NCBI GenBank assembly: GCA_965237725.1
Contig: OZ250151.1
Span: 2,852,001 to 2,916,000, forward strand
Length of the DNA: 64,000 bases
Origin: G965237725 sp965237725
GTDB taxonomy: Bacteria; Pseudomonadota; Gammaproteobacteria; Arenicellales; Poriferihabitantaceae
Direction of reading: 5' to 3'
Part shown: in pieces, positions 35,350-44,066 of the stretch
Layout of the letters: each line of letters starts with the position of its first letter
How positions within the stretch are numbered: the first letter of the stretch is position 1
Position numbers and translations under genes: made by a program
Notes under the pieces: generated by a model
What the model was told of the DNA's origin: nothing
The model's input: the letters and a program-made list of their open reading frames with translations, nothing else
Database searches by the model: none

Positions 35350-36738
35350 ATGTCCTTTCCTCACGAAATATTTAAAGCCTACGACATTCGTGGCGTTGTA
35401 GAGACGGCTTTAACCAAAGAAATTGTTGAGCAAATCGGACGTGCTCTTGGCAGTGAAGCTATTGAACAAGGAATCAGTCAAGTTGTTATCGGCTGGGATG
35501 GTCGTCTAACCGGGCCGGGACTGGCGGCTGCGCTGGCAAAGGGGTTTTGCTCCACCGGGTGTGACGTTATTGAAATTGGCCAAATACCCACCCCGGCATT
35601 ATACTTTGCCACGGTTAGTCTTAAAACCGGTACTGGAGTCATGGTTACCGGCAGTCATAATCCACCAGAGTACAACGGTTTGAAAATGATGATCGGCGGG
35701 ACCACCTTATCGGGGGAAGAAATTCAAAGGATTAAACAGCGGGTGATTGATAACGATTTTGTGGAAGGCCAAGGAGAAATAAGCAAACAGGATATTCTGC
35801 ACAGTTATTGTCAGGCAATTGAAGATGATGTGAAACTGGCAAGACCTTTAAAGTTGGTGGTTGATTGCGGCAATGGTGTGGCTGGCGATACTGCCCCAGC
35901 AGTTTTTCGAAACCTGGGTTGTGAGGTGATTGAATTATTCTGCGAGGTTGATGGAAATTTTCCAAATCACCATCCTGACCCCAGTCAACTGGAAAATCTC
36001 CAGGACTTGATTGCTGCGGTAAAGCAGCATGATGCTGACTTTGGTATGGCATTCGACGGTGATGGCGATCGACTGGGCATTGTTTCCGCAAATGGTGATG
36101 TCATCTGGCCTGATCGGCAAATGATTTTATTTGCGCGGGCGATTCTGCAGCAAAATAAAGGTGCAGAGATTATTTTTGATGTTAAATGTACACAATTGTT
36201 GCCAAAGATCATTCGTGAACAAGGGGGCGTTGCGACGATGTGGAAAACCGGGCATTCATTTATAAAAAGTAAATTGAAAGAAACCGGCGCGGCCCTGGTA
36301 GGTGAAATGAGTGGGCATATTTTTTTCAATGATCGATGGGGTGGATTCGATGATGGCATTTACGCCGGCGCAAGACTTTGTGAATTGCTTACCCAACTCG
36401 ATCAGTCTCCGGCGGAAGTATTTGCTGCAATTCCTGATACTGTGAATACGCCCGAGTTAAGACTTGAAATGTCCGAAGGTGAGCACTATCACCTTGTGGA
36501 TGAACTGGTGACAGCTGCCCAGAACAATCCAGCGCTGATGGACTCAGCCACAGTCACCACAATCGATGGCGTGCGCGTTGATTTTGATTATGGTTTTGGT
36601 TTGTTGCGTGCATCCAACACAACACCAACCATTATTATGAGATTCGAAGCCAATAGCCAGCAGCAACTGGAAGATATACAAGGGCATTTCAGATCGCTTT
36701 ATTTATCGGTAAAACCGGATCTGGAATTACCGTTTTAA
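35350..36738 (+). CDS. algC: Phosphomannomutase/phosphoglucomutase
   Basis: 462 residues, almost exactly AlgC length. Phosphoserine loop TGSHNPPEYNG (~98-108), magnesium loop FDGDGDRLG, sugar-binding GEMSGHIFF and phosphate-binding RASNTTP are all present. The sequence reads through as a close AlgC homologue (FKAYDIRGVV, CEVDGNFPNHHPDPS). It makes mannose-1-phosphate and glucose-1-phosphate, feeding GDP-mannose and thus GDP-fucose synthesis. Confidence 0.95.
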   Translation: MSFPHEIFKAYDIRGVVETALTKEIVEQIGRALGSEAIEQGISQVVIGWDGRLTGPGLAAALAKGFCSTGCDVIEIGQIPTPALYFATVSLKTGTGVMVTGSHNPPEYNGLKMMIGGTTLSGEEIQRIKQRVIDNDFVEGQGEISKQDILHSYCQAIEDDVKLARPLKLVVDCGNGVAGDTAPAVFRNLGCEVIELFCEVDGNFPNHHPDPSQLENLQDLIAAVKQHDADFGMAFDGDGDRLGIVSANGDVIWPDRQMILFARAILQQNKGAEIIFDVKCTQLLPKIIREQGGVATMWKTGHSFIKSKLKETGAALVGEMSGHIFFNDRWGGFDDGIYAGARLCELLTQLDQSPAEVFAAIPDTVNTPELRLEMSEGEHYHLVDELVTAAQNNPALMDSATVTTIDGVRVDFDYGFGLLRASNTTPTIIMRFEANSQQQLEDIQGHFRSLYLSVKPDLELPF

Positions 36739-36761
36739 ACTGTTAATGACTCAGGCGAATC

Positions 36762-36942
36762 CGGGATGACGATGAATATTAATTTCTGCGCGCCTGTCAT
36801 TCTGAGTGAAACGAAGAATTCATCTACGTAACGACTAGTGGATCCTTCGTTCCTTTCCTTTCCTTCACTTCGTTCAGGACAAGCACTTCGTTCAGGACAA
36901 GCACTACGTTCAGGACGGAGCGCTTCGCTCCTCAGGATGACG
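36762..36942. repeat. Dispersed repeat unit A, with internal 18-bp tandem repeat
   Basis: A non-coding unit running from CGGGATGACGATGAAT to CAGGATGACG. It is present in inverted orientation at 43053-43187, and its first part again directly at 37028-37086. Within it an 18-bp unit CACTTCGTTCAGGACAAG is repeated almost three times (36866-36916), which unit C lacks. The whole 36739-37152 gap holds only these repeats. Confidence 0.75.
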
Positions 36943-37027
36943 AGATAATCCATAGCGGATTTGTTCGTATCATCCCTGATACTCACCCCGTTGGGGCTAC
37001 GCGAAATTCTGCTCCCGGCAGAATTTT

Positions 37028-37086
37028 CCGGGATGACGATGAATTATAGTTTCTGCGCACTCGTCATTCTGAGTGAAACGAAGAAT
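37028..37086. repeat. Dispersed repeat, partial copy B
   Basis: Direct partial copy of the first ~60 bases of unit A (CGGGATGACGATGAATTATA... to AACGAAGAAT), with only a few mismatches. Lies just downstream of the TPR gene that ends at 37153. Confidence 0.7.
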
Positions 37087-37152
37087 CCATGTGTAGAATT
37101 GCACAACGTCGAATTTTTCGACAATGAAAAATTTCGAACGACTCGCTTTTGA

Positions 37153-38388
37153 TTAATAAACCTGCCGGTTGAGCTGGTCGGTTTCGTCGGATAATTCGAC
37201 CAGGCCATTATTATCGAAGGTTTGTTTGGCCTGTACAAAATAATCTTCAGCCAGATCCATAGCGTCATTTGAGTTGTACAAAATCGCCAGCACCCCCTGT
37301 TGCCGATGAAACAAAGCTCTTTTCGAAATTTCACCAAGAGAGTTATTGGCCAGAAGTCTGAATTTCCAGGCGCGCTCCTGGTCCCCTGTATTTCTATAAT
37401 ATCGATAGAGTCTCTTGTAATCTTTTGCGCGTTCAATTTGAAGGATACTGTCTTTATAATTTTGATAGTTAGATTCGATTTCCCCAGATAATTGAGTTAG
37501 TTCATTGTTATCACGTTCGGATTGAGGCATAAGTTTCAGCACCTGTTTGGCCCGGTACTTCTGACCTGATGCAGAAAACATACGCGCCGATTTAAACACC
37601 GCTGCGGTAGCCTGCTCATAGTCATCAAGCTGCAAATATAGTTTCCCCAGGGATTCGTATGCGCTCGCTGCGGAGCCGTATCGATTGATGGAAAGGTTAT
37701 TTTCAATGGAATTAACAATATATTCTTCAGCAATGTTAAGTAATCCGTGGTTCAAGTACCACCGACCCACCTGTAATTCGTCATAGGCCGTGCCCGCAAC
37801 CCGGGCGATTTGTCTCGATTTGAGATGGGTGCGCCCAAGTTGCAGATATACCTGGGCAGATCCAATTTCATCTTCGAGGTTTCTAAAGATATCCAGCGCT
37901 TCAGCCAGGTAAACTTCAGCGGAATATAAATCCTGTTCCTGGATTGAAATCTGACCCAGCAGATTAAGGATATAGCCCAGGCGATTTTTGTCATTGTCGG
38001 ATACTGCAACGGCTGCAAGTTTCAACAACTCTTCCCGCAATTGTGCAAATTCCCCGTTTGCAAGCAAAGCTGCGAGTTTGGGGTCAAACCCCACAACAGA
38101 TTTATGGGTGTTGTCGACCTGTTTCTGCTCGATAGCATCGAGTTCCAGAGCAATGTATTCCGGACTTTGTTCCGCGCTGATGGGCCTTTGGCTGTTGTTA
38201 TGGTCATCAGTTTCAGGTGATTCAACCTGGGCTGTTTGGATGCCTGCTGTACTGTTTTCGTGACTAATGGGGAAAATAACACCGGTTTCAAACAGCACAA
38301 TGAATCCAATCAGACTGGCAATGGCGGTGCTTGCCAGGGGATATATTTTTACTTTTGGTAAAATAGAACTGATCAATGTCCTGTCCAA
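37153..38388 (-). CDS. Membrane-anchored TPR protein
   Basis: 411 residues. One N-terminal membrane segment (~18-40, LASTAIASLIGFIVLFETG) and then a long helical region with TPR units between ~125 and 400; typical phrases are LGYILNLLGQISIQEQDLYSAEVYLAEALDIF and AYESLGKLYLQLDDYEQATAAVFKSARMF split over consecutive repeats. No catalytic domain is seen. Divergent from the SPFH/NfeD operon across an AT-rich gap. Confidence 0.75.
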   Translation of the reverse strand: MDRTLISSILPKVKIYPLASTAIASLIGFIVLFETGVIFPISHENSTAGIQTAQVESPETDDHNNSQRPISAEQSPEYIALELDAIEQKQVDNTHKSVVGFDPKLAALLANGEFAQLREELLKLAAVAVSDNDKNRLGYILNLLGQISIQEQDLYSAEVYLAEALDIFRNLEDEIGSAQVYLQLGRTHLKSRQIARVAGTAYDELQVGRWYLNHGLLNIAEEYIVNSIENNLSINRYGSAASAYESLGKLYLQLDDYEQATAAVFKSARMFSASGQKYRAKQVLKLMPQSERDNNELTQLSGEIESNYQNYKDSILQIERAKDYKRLYRYYRNTGDQERAWKFRLLANNSLGEISKRALFHRQQGVLAILYNSNDAMDLAEDYFVQAKQTFDNNGLVELSDETDQLNRQVY

Positions 38389-38582
38389 TTAATCTTCAAT
38401 TCCAACAGTATAGTTAGTGACGGGGTATTGCACAATATATTAATTAAATAATTATATTAATCAATAGCTTATATACATTATAAAGGTGCATTATGGTGAA
38501 AAAAGCATTGATTAATACAGCTATAACCCCATACTATTAAAGGTCTACCAAAGAAATCGCTAATTAATTTAAGGAAATGAAT

Positions 38583-39515
38583 ATGTTTGGAATCTCTACA
38601 GCAGCAATCATCATCATCGTCGTTGCCGTTCTAATCGTTTTTAAGGGTGTTGTCATTGTCCATCAGGGTTACGAATACACCGTTGAACGACTAGGCCGGT
38701 TTACAAAATCCCTGCGCCCGGGTTTTCATATTCTTATTCCATTTATCGATTCTATTGGCGCGAAAGTGAATATGATGGAACGGGTTCTGGACGTGCCATC
38801 TCAGGAAGTCATAACAAAAGACAATGCGGTTGTACGGGTTGACGGTGTTGTATTTTTTCAGGTGCTCGATGCCGCCAAAGCCAGCTATGAAGTTAACCAG
38901 CTGGAAAACGCGACGCTGAATTTAACTATGACCAATATAAGGACGGTGCTTGGCTCCATGGATCTCGACGAATCCCTTTCCAAGCGAGATGAAATTAATA
39001 CCGCACTTTTACAAATTGTTGACTCGGCGACAACACCCTGGGGAATAAAAGTTACTCGAATCGAAATCAAGGATATTTCACCTCCAGCGGATCTGGTTGA
39101 CTCTATGGCTCGACAAATGAAAGCCGAGCGGGACAAACGAGCGGCGATCCTGGAAGCAGAAGGATTAAGACAGGCAGCCATTCTCAAGGCAGAAGGCGAA
39201 AAACTGGCCATGATTCTCGATGCCGAAGGTGATAAAGAAGCCGCGTTTAGACAGGCAGAGGCTCGAGAGCGACTCGCTCAGGCTGAAGCCGAGGCAACCC
39301 GAATGGTTTCAGAAGCCATAGCCGCTGGGGATATGCAAGCGGTGAACTATTTTGTAGCGACAAAATATGTTGAGGCTTTGCAAACCATTGGTACTGCAGA
39401 CAATCAGAAAATTATGTTTCTACCCATGGAGGTCAGCAGTCTGATTGGTTCCATCGGCGGAATTTCTGAGTTGGTCAAAGAAACCTTTAACTCGGATAAA
39501 AAATCGGATAGTTAA
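38583..39515 (+). CDS. SPFH/band 7 domain protein (QmcA-like)
   Basis: About 310 residues. An N-terminal membrane helix (~3-22) is followed by the SPFH domain (GYEYTVERLGRFTKSLRPGF onward) and a coiled coil with repeated AEG/AEA heptads (~180-245). The ATG at 38583 has AAGGA at good spacing; an ATG at 38577 lies too close to it. These oligomerise at the inner membrane and organise microdomains. The adjacent NfeD gene is the usual partner. Confidence 0.9.
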   Translation: MFGISTAAIIIIVVAVLIVFKGVVIVHQGYEYTVERLGRFTKSLRPGFHILIPFIDSIGAKVNMMERVLDVPSQEVITKDNAVVRVDGVVFFQVLDAAKASYEVNQLENATLNLTMTNIRTVLGSMDLDESLSKRDEINTALLQIVDSATTPWGIKVTRIEIKDISPPADLVDSMARQMKAERDKRAAILEAEGLRQAAILKAEGEKLAMILDAEGDKEAAFRQAEARERLAQAEAEATRMVSEAIAAGDMQAVNYFVATKYVEALQTIGTADNQKIMFLPMEVSSLIGSIGGISELVKETFNSDKKSDS

Positions 39516-39517
39516 AC

Positions 39518-39964
39518 ATGCACTATTTACTTGGTTTGACCTGGTGGAGCTGGATTATCGTTGGCCTGGTTCTATTTGGATTTGAGCTTTTAGCGCCATT
39601 TACTTTTTTTCTGTGGCTTGGCGCTTCAGCCCTGGTAACAGCGCTGATATTATTCGTTGCCCCGGATATAACCTGGCAGATGCAATTTTTAATTTTTTCG
39701 GTGTTGTCAGTTTTCAGCATTATGATATCCCGACGCTATTTGGTGAATAAACAAACCGAATCCGAAATTCCCAATTTGAATCGTCGAGCCCAGCAATATA
39801 TTGGCCGGGTATTTACACTGAGCGAATCTATCGAGCAGGGCGTTGGCAAAATCAAAGTTGATGACAGTCACTGGAAGGTGACCGGGCCAAAACTGAAAAA
39901 AGGTACCGAAGTTCGGGTAACCGGTGCCCAGGGTTCGGTTTTTACCGTCGAAGCATCAGAATAG
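39518..39964 (+). CDS. NfeD-family membrane protein (YbbJ-like)
   Basis: 148 residues with three to four N-terminal membrane segments (WWSWIIVGLVLFGFELLAPF, FFLWLGASALVTALIL, MQFLIFSVLSVFSIMI) and a C-terminal OB-fold from ~90 (RVFTLSESIEQGVGKIKVDD). It follows the SPFH gene by two bases and is its usual partner. Confidence 0.9.
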   Translation: MHYLLGLTWWSWIIVGLVLFGFELLAPFTFFLWLGASALVTALILFVAPDITWQMQFLIFSVLSVFSIMISRRYLVNKQTESEIPNLNRRAQQYIGRVFTLSESIEQGVGKIKVDDSHWKVTGPKLKKGTEVRVTGAQGSVFTVEASE

Positions 39965-40080
39965 AATTCATTACCTGTAAACGACGAAAATTTATCCATC
40001 CGCTGTAAAGCCTGCAAATTAGCCATGTCGTTTTGAATGTATCCGTTGTTATTGAATTCCAATTGAATTAGTATCAACCC

Positions 40081-40256
40081 GTGTTCGGGAGCTTCAAGAG
40101 AAGCAAAACGGGAAGCTGGTGAGTGAGAAATTCATGATCCCAGCACTGCCCCCGCAACGGTGAATGAGCCAAATCTGCCATAGCCACTGCACAGAATATT
40201 GTGTGGGAAGGCGCAGGTTTTTTGTCATGAGTCCGGAGACCGGCCTGAACCCAGGT
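40081..40256 (+). ncRNA. Cobalamin (B12) riboswitch
   Basis: The conserved B12-box AGCACTGCCCCCGCAACGGT is at 40142-40161, with GGGAAGCTGGTGAG before it, GCCACTG...TGGGAAGGC after it, and AGTCCGGAGACCGGCCTG near the 3' end. All conserved cobalamin-aptamer segments appear in order. It lies directly upstream of btuB. A 6-bp hairpin TGCACG-GGTG-CGTGCA at 40291-40306, 17 bases before the ATG, may belong to the expression platform that hides the ribosome site. Confidence 0.95.
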
Positions 40257-40323
40257 GTGGCCCATGCAGATGGTGCCATTAACTAGAATATGCACGGGTG
40301 CGTGCAGAATCTGGGTATTAAAA

Positions 40324-42162
40324 ATGAATAAACCACTTTTAGCTGGCATTGCCAGTGCCGTAATTCTTTCCGTTTCTCAACAGGCCATAGCAGCGGACGA
40401 TCCTCTCACCATTGTCATCACCGAATCTCGCAGTGCAGAAACGGTAGATGAAGCCGTAGCGCCAGTAACGGTGATTACCCGAAAAGACATCGAACAAAAG
40501 CAGGCTACCCAGCTTTCAGATGTATTAAAAGAAGTTCCCGGGATATCATTTTCAAATAATGGCGGCATCGGAAAAAATACCTCTATATTTTTACGTGGCA
40601 CCAATTCCGATCAGGTTCTGGTTCTGGTGGACGGGGTTAAGGTGGGTTCAGCCTCATTGGGAACCACGCCATTCCACGATTTACCCATTGATCAAATTGA
40701 AAAAATTGAGGTTGTACGTGGACCCAGATCGAGTTTGTATGGTTCCGAAGCCATCGGCGGCGTAATCCAGATATTCACCAAAAAAGGCTCCGGGGAAGCT
40801 CAGCCAGAATTCAGCATAGGCGTAGGCAGCAATGGCTTATCAAAACTCGATGCCGGGATCGGCGGTGGGAGCGAAAGTGGCTGGTATCGTCTTGGCGTCT
40901 CCACACTTTCCACCGACGGTATAAATGATTGCCGCGGGGATCCCGATCTTTTCGTTGGCTGCTTTACCGTGGAACCGGATGAAGACAGCTACGACAACGA
41001 TTCGATATCCCTGCGTGGCGGGACCCGGATTAATCAGCGATTTCAGCTCGAAGGCAATGTATTTGTTTCCAGCAATGAAACTGAATTTGATGGTTCGTTT
41101 CAGAATCAAAGTGAAACTAAAACCAGCGTGACCAGTGTGAAATCGTTGTTTGCGGTTAGCGATTCATGGGACGCAACTTTGCTTTTGGCCAAAACCGAAG
41201 ATCAATCGGATAATTTTTTAAATGGTGCATTTGCCTCCACATTCGATACCGAACGCAGTCAGGTTAGTTTTCAAAACGATTTTCAGGTGGGTTCAAATAG
41301 CGTTGTTATTGCCGGCATTGATTACATCGATGATGAAGTCAGTGGTACTGGCGGATTTACCGTAACCAGTCGGGATAACACTGGGGTGTTTGTAGCCTAT
41401 CAAACATCCATTGCGAAGAATTCATTTGAAGTTTCAATCCGCACTGATGATAACGAGCAGTTTGGCGATGAAACTACGGGCGGAATCGGTTGGGGCAGAG
41501 ATTTAGGGAATGGCAAAAGAGTCACCGCATCATTTGGTACTGCATTCAAGGCGCCTTCATTTAACGAACTGTATTTTCCCGACTTTGGTAACCCGAATCT
41601 GGCTCCAGAAACATCTGAAAGTATCGACATTGGATTTTCAAATGCAGTCCCAGGTGGAAGATGGGCGGTCAATATTTATCAGACAGAGATCGAAAATCTG
41701 ATTGGATTTGATGCGGCGACGTTCCTACCCGCCAATGTGGAAAAAGCAAAAATTTCCGGGATTGAATTTTCGGGACATACCACACTGGCAGGATGGGATG
41801 TAGGGGTAAGTTTAACTTTGCAAAAACCTGAAGATGACAGTGCCGGCGCGAATCAGGGAAACACCCTCCCTAGACGGGCCGAACGTATTATTTCCCTGGA
41901 TGCCACAAAAATCTTTGGTCGATTCTCAATGGGTGGATCGATTTTTAATCAGGATGACAGTTTTGATGACCTTGGAAATACCACCAAACTAAATGGCTTT
42001 ACCCTGGTCGATGTGTTTGGCGAAATGCGCATCAATCAGAACTGGGTAGCCGGGTTGAAAATTAATAACCTATTTGATGAAAATTACGAGACCGCCGCAT
42101 TTTTCAACCAGGACGGTACCAATTTTCTGGCAACGCTCAGATACAAACCTGCCAACCGATGA
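40324..42162 (+). CDS. btuB: Vitamin B12 TonB-dependent outer membrane receptor
   Basis: 612 residues from the ATG at 40324 (an upstream in-frame ATG at 40255 falls within the riboswitch region). Signal peptide (~1-23), a TonB box-like region, plug domain (VTVITRKDIEQKQATQLSDVLKEVPG, then FLRGTNSDQVLVLVDGV and VVRGPRSSLYGSEAIGGVIQIF) and a beta-barrel ending with the aromatic-rich strand. The riboswitch makes B12 the expected ligand. Confidence 0.93.
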   Translation: MNKPLLAGIASAVILSVSQQAIAADDPLTIVITESRSAETVDEAVAPVTVITRKDIEQKQATQLSDVLKEVPGISFSNNGGIGKNTSIFLRGTNSDQVLVLVDGVKVGSASLGTTPFHDLPIDQIEKIEVVRGPRSSLYGSEAIGGVIQIFTKKGSGEAQPEFSIGVGSNGLSKLDAGIGGGSESGWYRLGVSTLSTDGINDCRGDPDLFVGCFTVEPDEDSYDNDSISLRGGTRINQRFQLEGNVFVSSNETEFDGSFQNQSETKTSVTSVKSLFAVSDSWDATLLLAKTEDQSDNFLNGAFASTFDTERSQVSFQNDFQVGSNSVVIAGIDYIDDEVSGTGGFTVTSRDNTGVFVAYQTSIAKNSFEVSIRTDDNEQFGDETTGGIGWGRDLGNGKRVTASFGTAFKAPSFNELYFPDFGNPNLAPETSESIDIGFSNAVPGGRWAVNIYQTEIENLIGFDAATFLPANVEKAKISGIEFSGHTTLAGWDVGVSLTLQKPEDDSAGANQGNTLPRRAERIISLDATKIFGRFSMGGSIFNQDDSFDDLGNTTKLNGFTLVDVFGEMRINQNWVAGLKINNLFDENYETAAFFNQDGTNFLATLRYKPANR

Positions 42163-43034
42163 AATCTGGCCCGCAATTAAAATTGTGGGTTGTTTTATTT
42201 GCGCTAATTGCAGAATCAGCCTTTGCCGGCATCGAAGTCACGGATGACTTTGACCGTCGGGTGGTTCTTGAATTTCCCGCCAGTAGAATCGTCAGTCTAT
42301 CTCCACACAACACCGAAAACCTGTTCTCAGCTGGATTAGGGGACCGAATCGTTGGTGTTGATGAATATAGCCAATACCCATCGGCCGCTAGTGAAATCCC
42401 TTCCGTAGGCAGTTCCAGTCAGGTAAATATTGAAGCGATCATCGCGCTTGAGCCGGATTTGATCGTTGTCTGGCAGACTGCAACCAATAAAGGCAAGCTG
42501 GAAAAGCTCAGTGAGCTTGGATATGTCCTTTATTATTCAGAGCCGGGTAACTTCGAAGACATTATTGAGAATATTTTAGACCTGGCGGTTCTTGGAGATA
42601 CGCAGGAAAAAATTAGCTCTCATCCTCAAAAATTGCGTCAGGAGATTGCGGAGTTAAAAGAAGAATACGCTGGGGTTTCAATTCAATCGGTTTTCTACCA
42701 AATTTGGAGCGACCCGTTAATAACATTGAATGGCGATCACTTTATTACCAAAGTATTGAAAATTTGCGGCGCTGAAAATGTGTTTTCCGACCTTTCCATA
42801 ATTGCACCCAGGGTGAGTGTTGAATCCGTTATTGAGGCTAATCCCGACGTCATTATTACTGGAAACGCCGGAGATGCAACCGGTGAATTGTCCATGTGGG
42901 AACCCTGGAAAAGTATTACTGCCGTTGCAAAAAGTAATTATGTCTACGTGAATTCAGATGTCATGCATCGACACACCGCAAGAATGATCATGGGAATACG
43001 AAAATTATGCATTGATCTCGATGCGACCCGATAA
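42159..43034 (+). CDS. btuF: Periplasmic cobalamin-binding protein (ABC importer)
   Basis: 291 residues with a signal peptide (~1-23) and the BtuF/TroA fold: RIVSLSPHNTENLFSAGLGDRIVGVDEYS at the start and a long central helix. It overlaps btuB by four bases (ATGA), so both are under the riboswitch. Delivers B12 to an inner-membrane importer; the candidate is the FecCD/HmuV pair at 43272-45136, encoded on the opposite strand. Confidence 0.88.
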   Translation: MKSGPQLKLWVVLFALIAESAFAGIEVTDDFDRRVVLEFPASRIVSLSPHNTENLFSAGLGDRIVGVDEYSQYPSAASEIPSVGSSSQVNIEAIIALEPDLIVVWQTATNKGKLEKLSELGYVLYYSEPGNFEDIIENILDLAVLGDTQEKISSHPQKLRQEIAELKEEYAGVSIQSVFYQIWSDPLITLNGDHFITKVLKICGAENVFSDLSIIAPRVSVESVIEANPDVIITGNAGDATGELSMWEPWKSITAVAKSNYVYVNSDVMHRHTARMIMGIRKLCIDLDATR

Positions 43035-43052
43035 CCCGCACTAGTTGCCCAC

Positions 43053-43187
43053 CGTCATCCTGAATCGCGTCGCGCTCCGCCCTGAACGTAGTGAAGGAAC
43101 GAAGGATCCACTAGTTGATAGGTAATTAGATTCTTCGTTTCACTCAGAATGACAGGCGCGCAGAAACTGTAATTCACCGTCATCCCG
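43053..43187. repeat. Dispersed repeat unit C (inverted copy of unit A)
   Basis: Reverse complement of unit A at 36762-36942 with the tandem insert missing. The gap 43035-43271 holds this unit and then a short hairpin CCCGC-GAAA-GCGGG at 43208-43221, of the common dispersed palindrome type. Neither encodes a protein. Confidence 0.75.
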
Positions 43188-43271
43188 GAAAGTTAAAGTA
43201 CGTCATCCCCGCGAAAGCGGGAATTATCCGGAATCCATTTTCAAAACTGGTTTAAATTGAAAGCGAGACGA

Positions 43272-44066
43272 CTACTTCGATCCATCCAGCTTTGGAATAA
43301 TCAAAGGCACCCTGTCATCTTCGGGATGACCTGAAACCCTAACATCGAGATTGAACACATTACTTAAGGTCTCTTCGGTAAAGACATCCTGGGGCCGGCC
43401 ATCTGCTACAACCAACCCACGATCCAGGACAATGGAACGAGCAGCAAACTGGGCGGCAAGGTTCAGATTGTGCAAGGTACAGATAATTCCAATATTCTGA
43501 TTTTCTGCAAAATTTTTCAGATTTTTCATCAATCCATATTGATGACTTAGGTCCAGTGCGGACACGGGTTCATCGAGCAGCAAGTATCGATTGAGGCCTC
43601 CATACTTGTCCCAAACTTGCGCAAAAACCCGAGCGGTCTGAACGCGTTGTTGCTCACCACCGGACAGGCTGGTGTAACTGCGAGTAATCAGCTCTCCACA
43701 ATCACAAACCTCTAAAGCCTGTTGTGCGATGTCACGATTTTGACCGTCCGATGTAGGTTGGGGTATGCGCCCCATGAGCACAACATCTTCTACCGTAAAT
43801 GGAAAATCCAGGCTGGAGTGTTGTGGCAAAACCCCACGCATGCGGGCAAGATCGAGGTCGGACCAGTGATTTAGTAATTTGCCATCGATCTGGATATTTC
43901 CTGATGTCGGAACAATTTCACCATCAATACATTTTAATAATGTGGTTTTCCCAGCACCGTTTGGCCCGACGATAACGTTTAGTTGTCCGGCGTTGAACCC
44001 AAGGGAGATGTTCGACAACAAGGTATTGTCGTTAATTGCGACAGTCAGGTTAGACACTTCGATCAT
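43272..44066 (-). CDS. Iron-siderophore/heme/cobalamin-type ABC transporter ATPase (HmuV-like)
   Basis: 264 residues. Walker A GPNGAGKTT, signature LSGGEQQRVQTARVFAQ and Walker B LLLDEPVSALDL. The MRGVLPQHSSLDFPFTVEDVV stretch matches HmuV-type hemin ATPases, while the position beside btuF and the FecCD permease would also suit BtuD. Overlaps the permease gene by four bases. Confidence 0.88.
   Translation of the reverse strand: MIEVSNLTVAINDNTLLSNISLGFNAGQLNVIVGPNGAGKTTLLKCIDGEIVPTSGNIQIDGKLLNHWSDLDLARMRGVLPQHSSLDFPFTVEDVVLMGRIPQPTSDGQNRDIAQQALEVCDCGELITRSYTSLSGGEQQRVQTARVFAQVWDKYGGLNRYLLLDEPVSALDLSHQYGLMKNLKNFAENQNIGIICTLHNLNLAAQFAARSIVLDRGLVVADGRPQDVFTEETLSNVFNLDVRVSGHPEDDRVPLIIPKLDGSK

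Noticed and set aside
36841..36916. CRISPR-like short repeats
   Set aside because: 18-bp units adjoin directly with no spacers and no cas genes are near.
36735..36986. Minus-strand ORF with the repeated phrase ACPERSACPERSEG
   Set aside because: It is a translation of the 18-bp tandem and dispersed repeat, with no ribosome site; a well-known artefact pattern.
38493..38540. 15-codon ORF with RBS-like AAAGGTG before the SPFH gene
   Set aside because: Too short and without support beyond the ribosome-site match; might be a leader peptide, but no attenuator or regulatory codons are seen.
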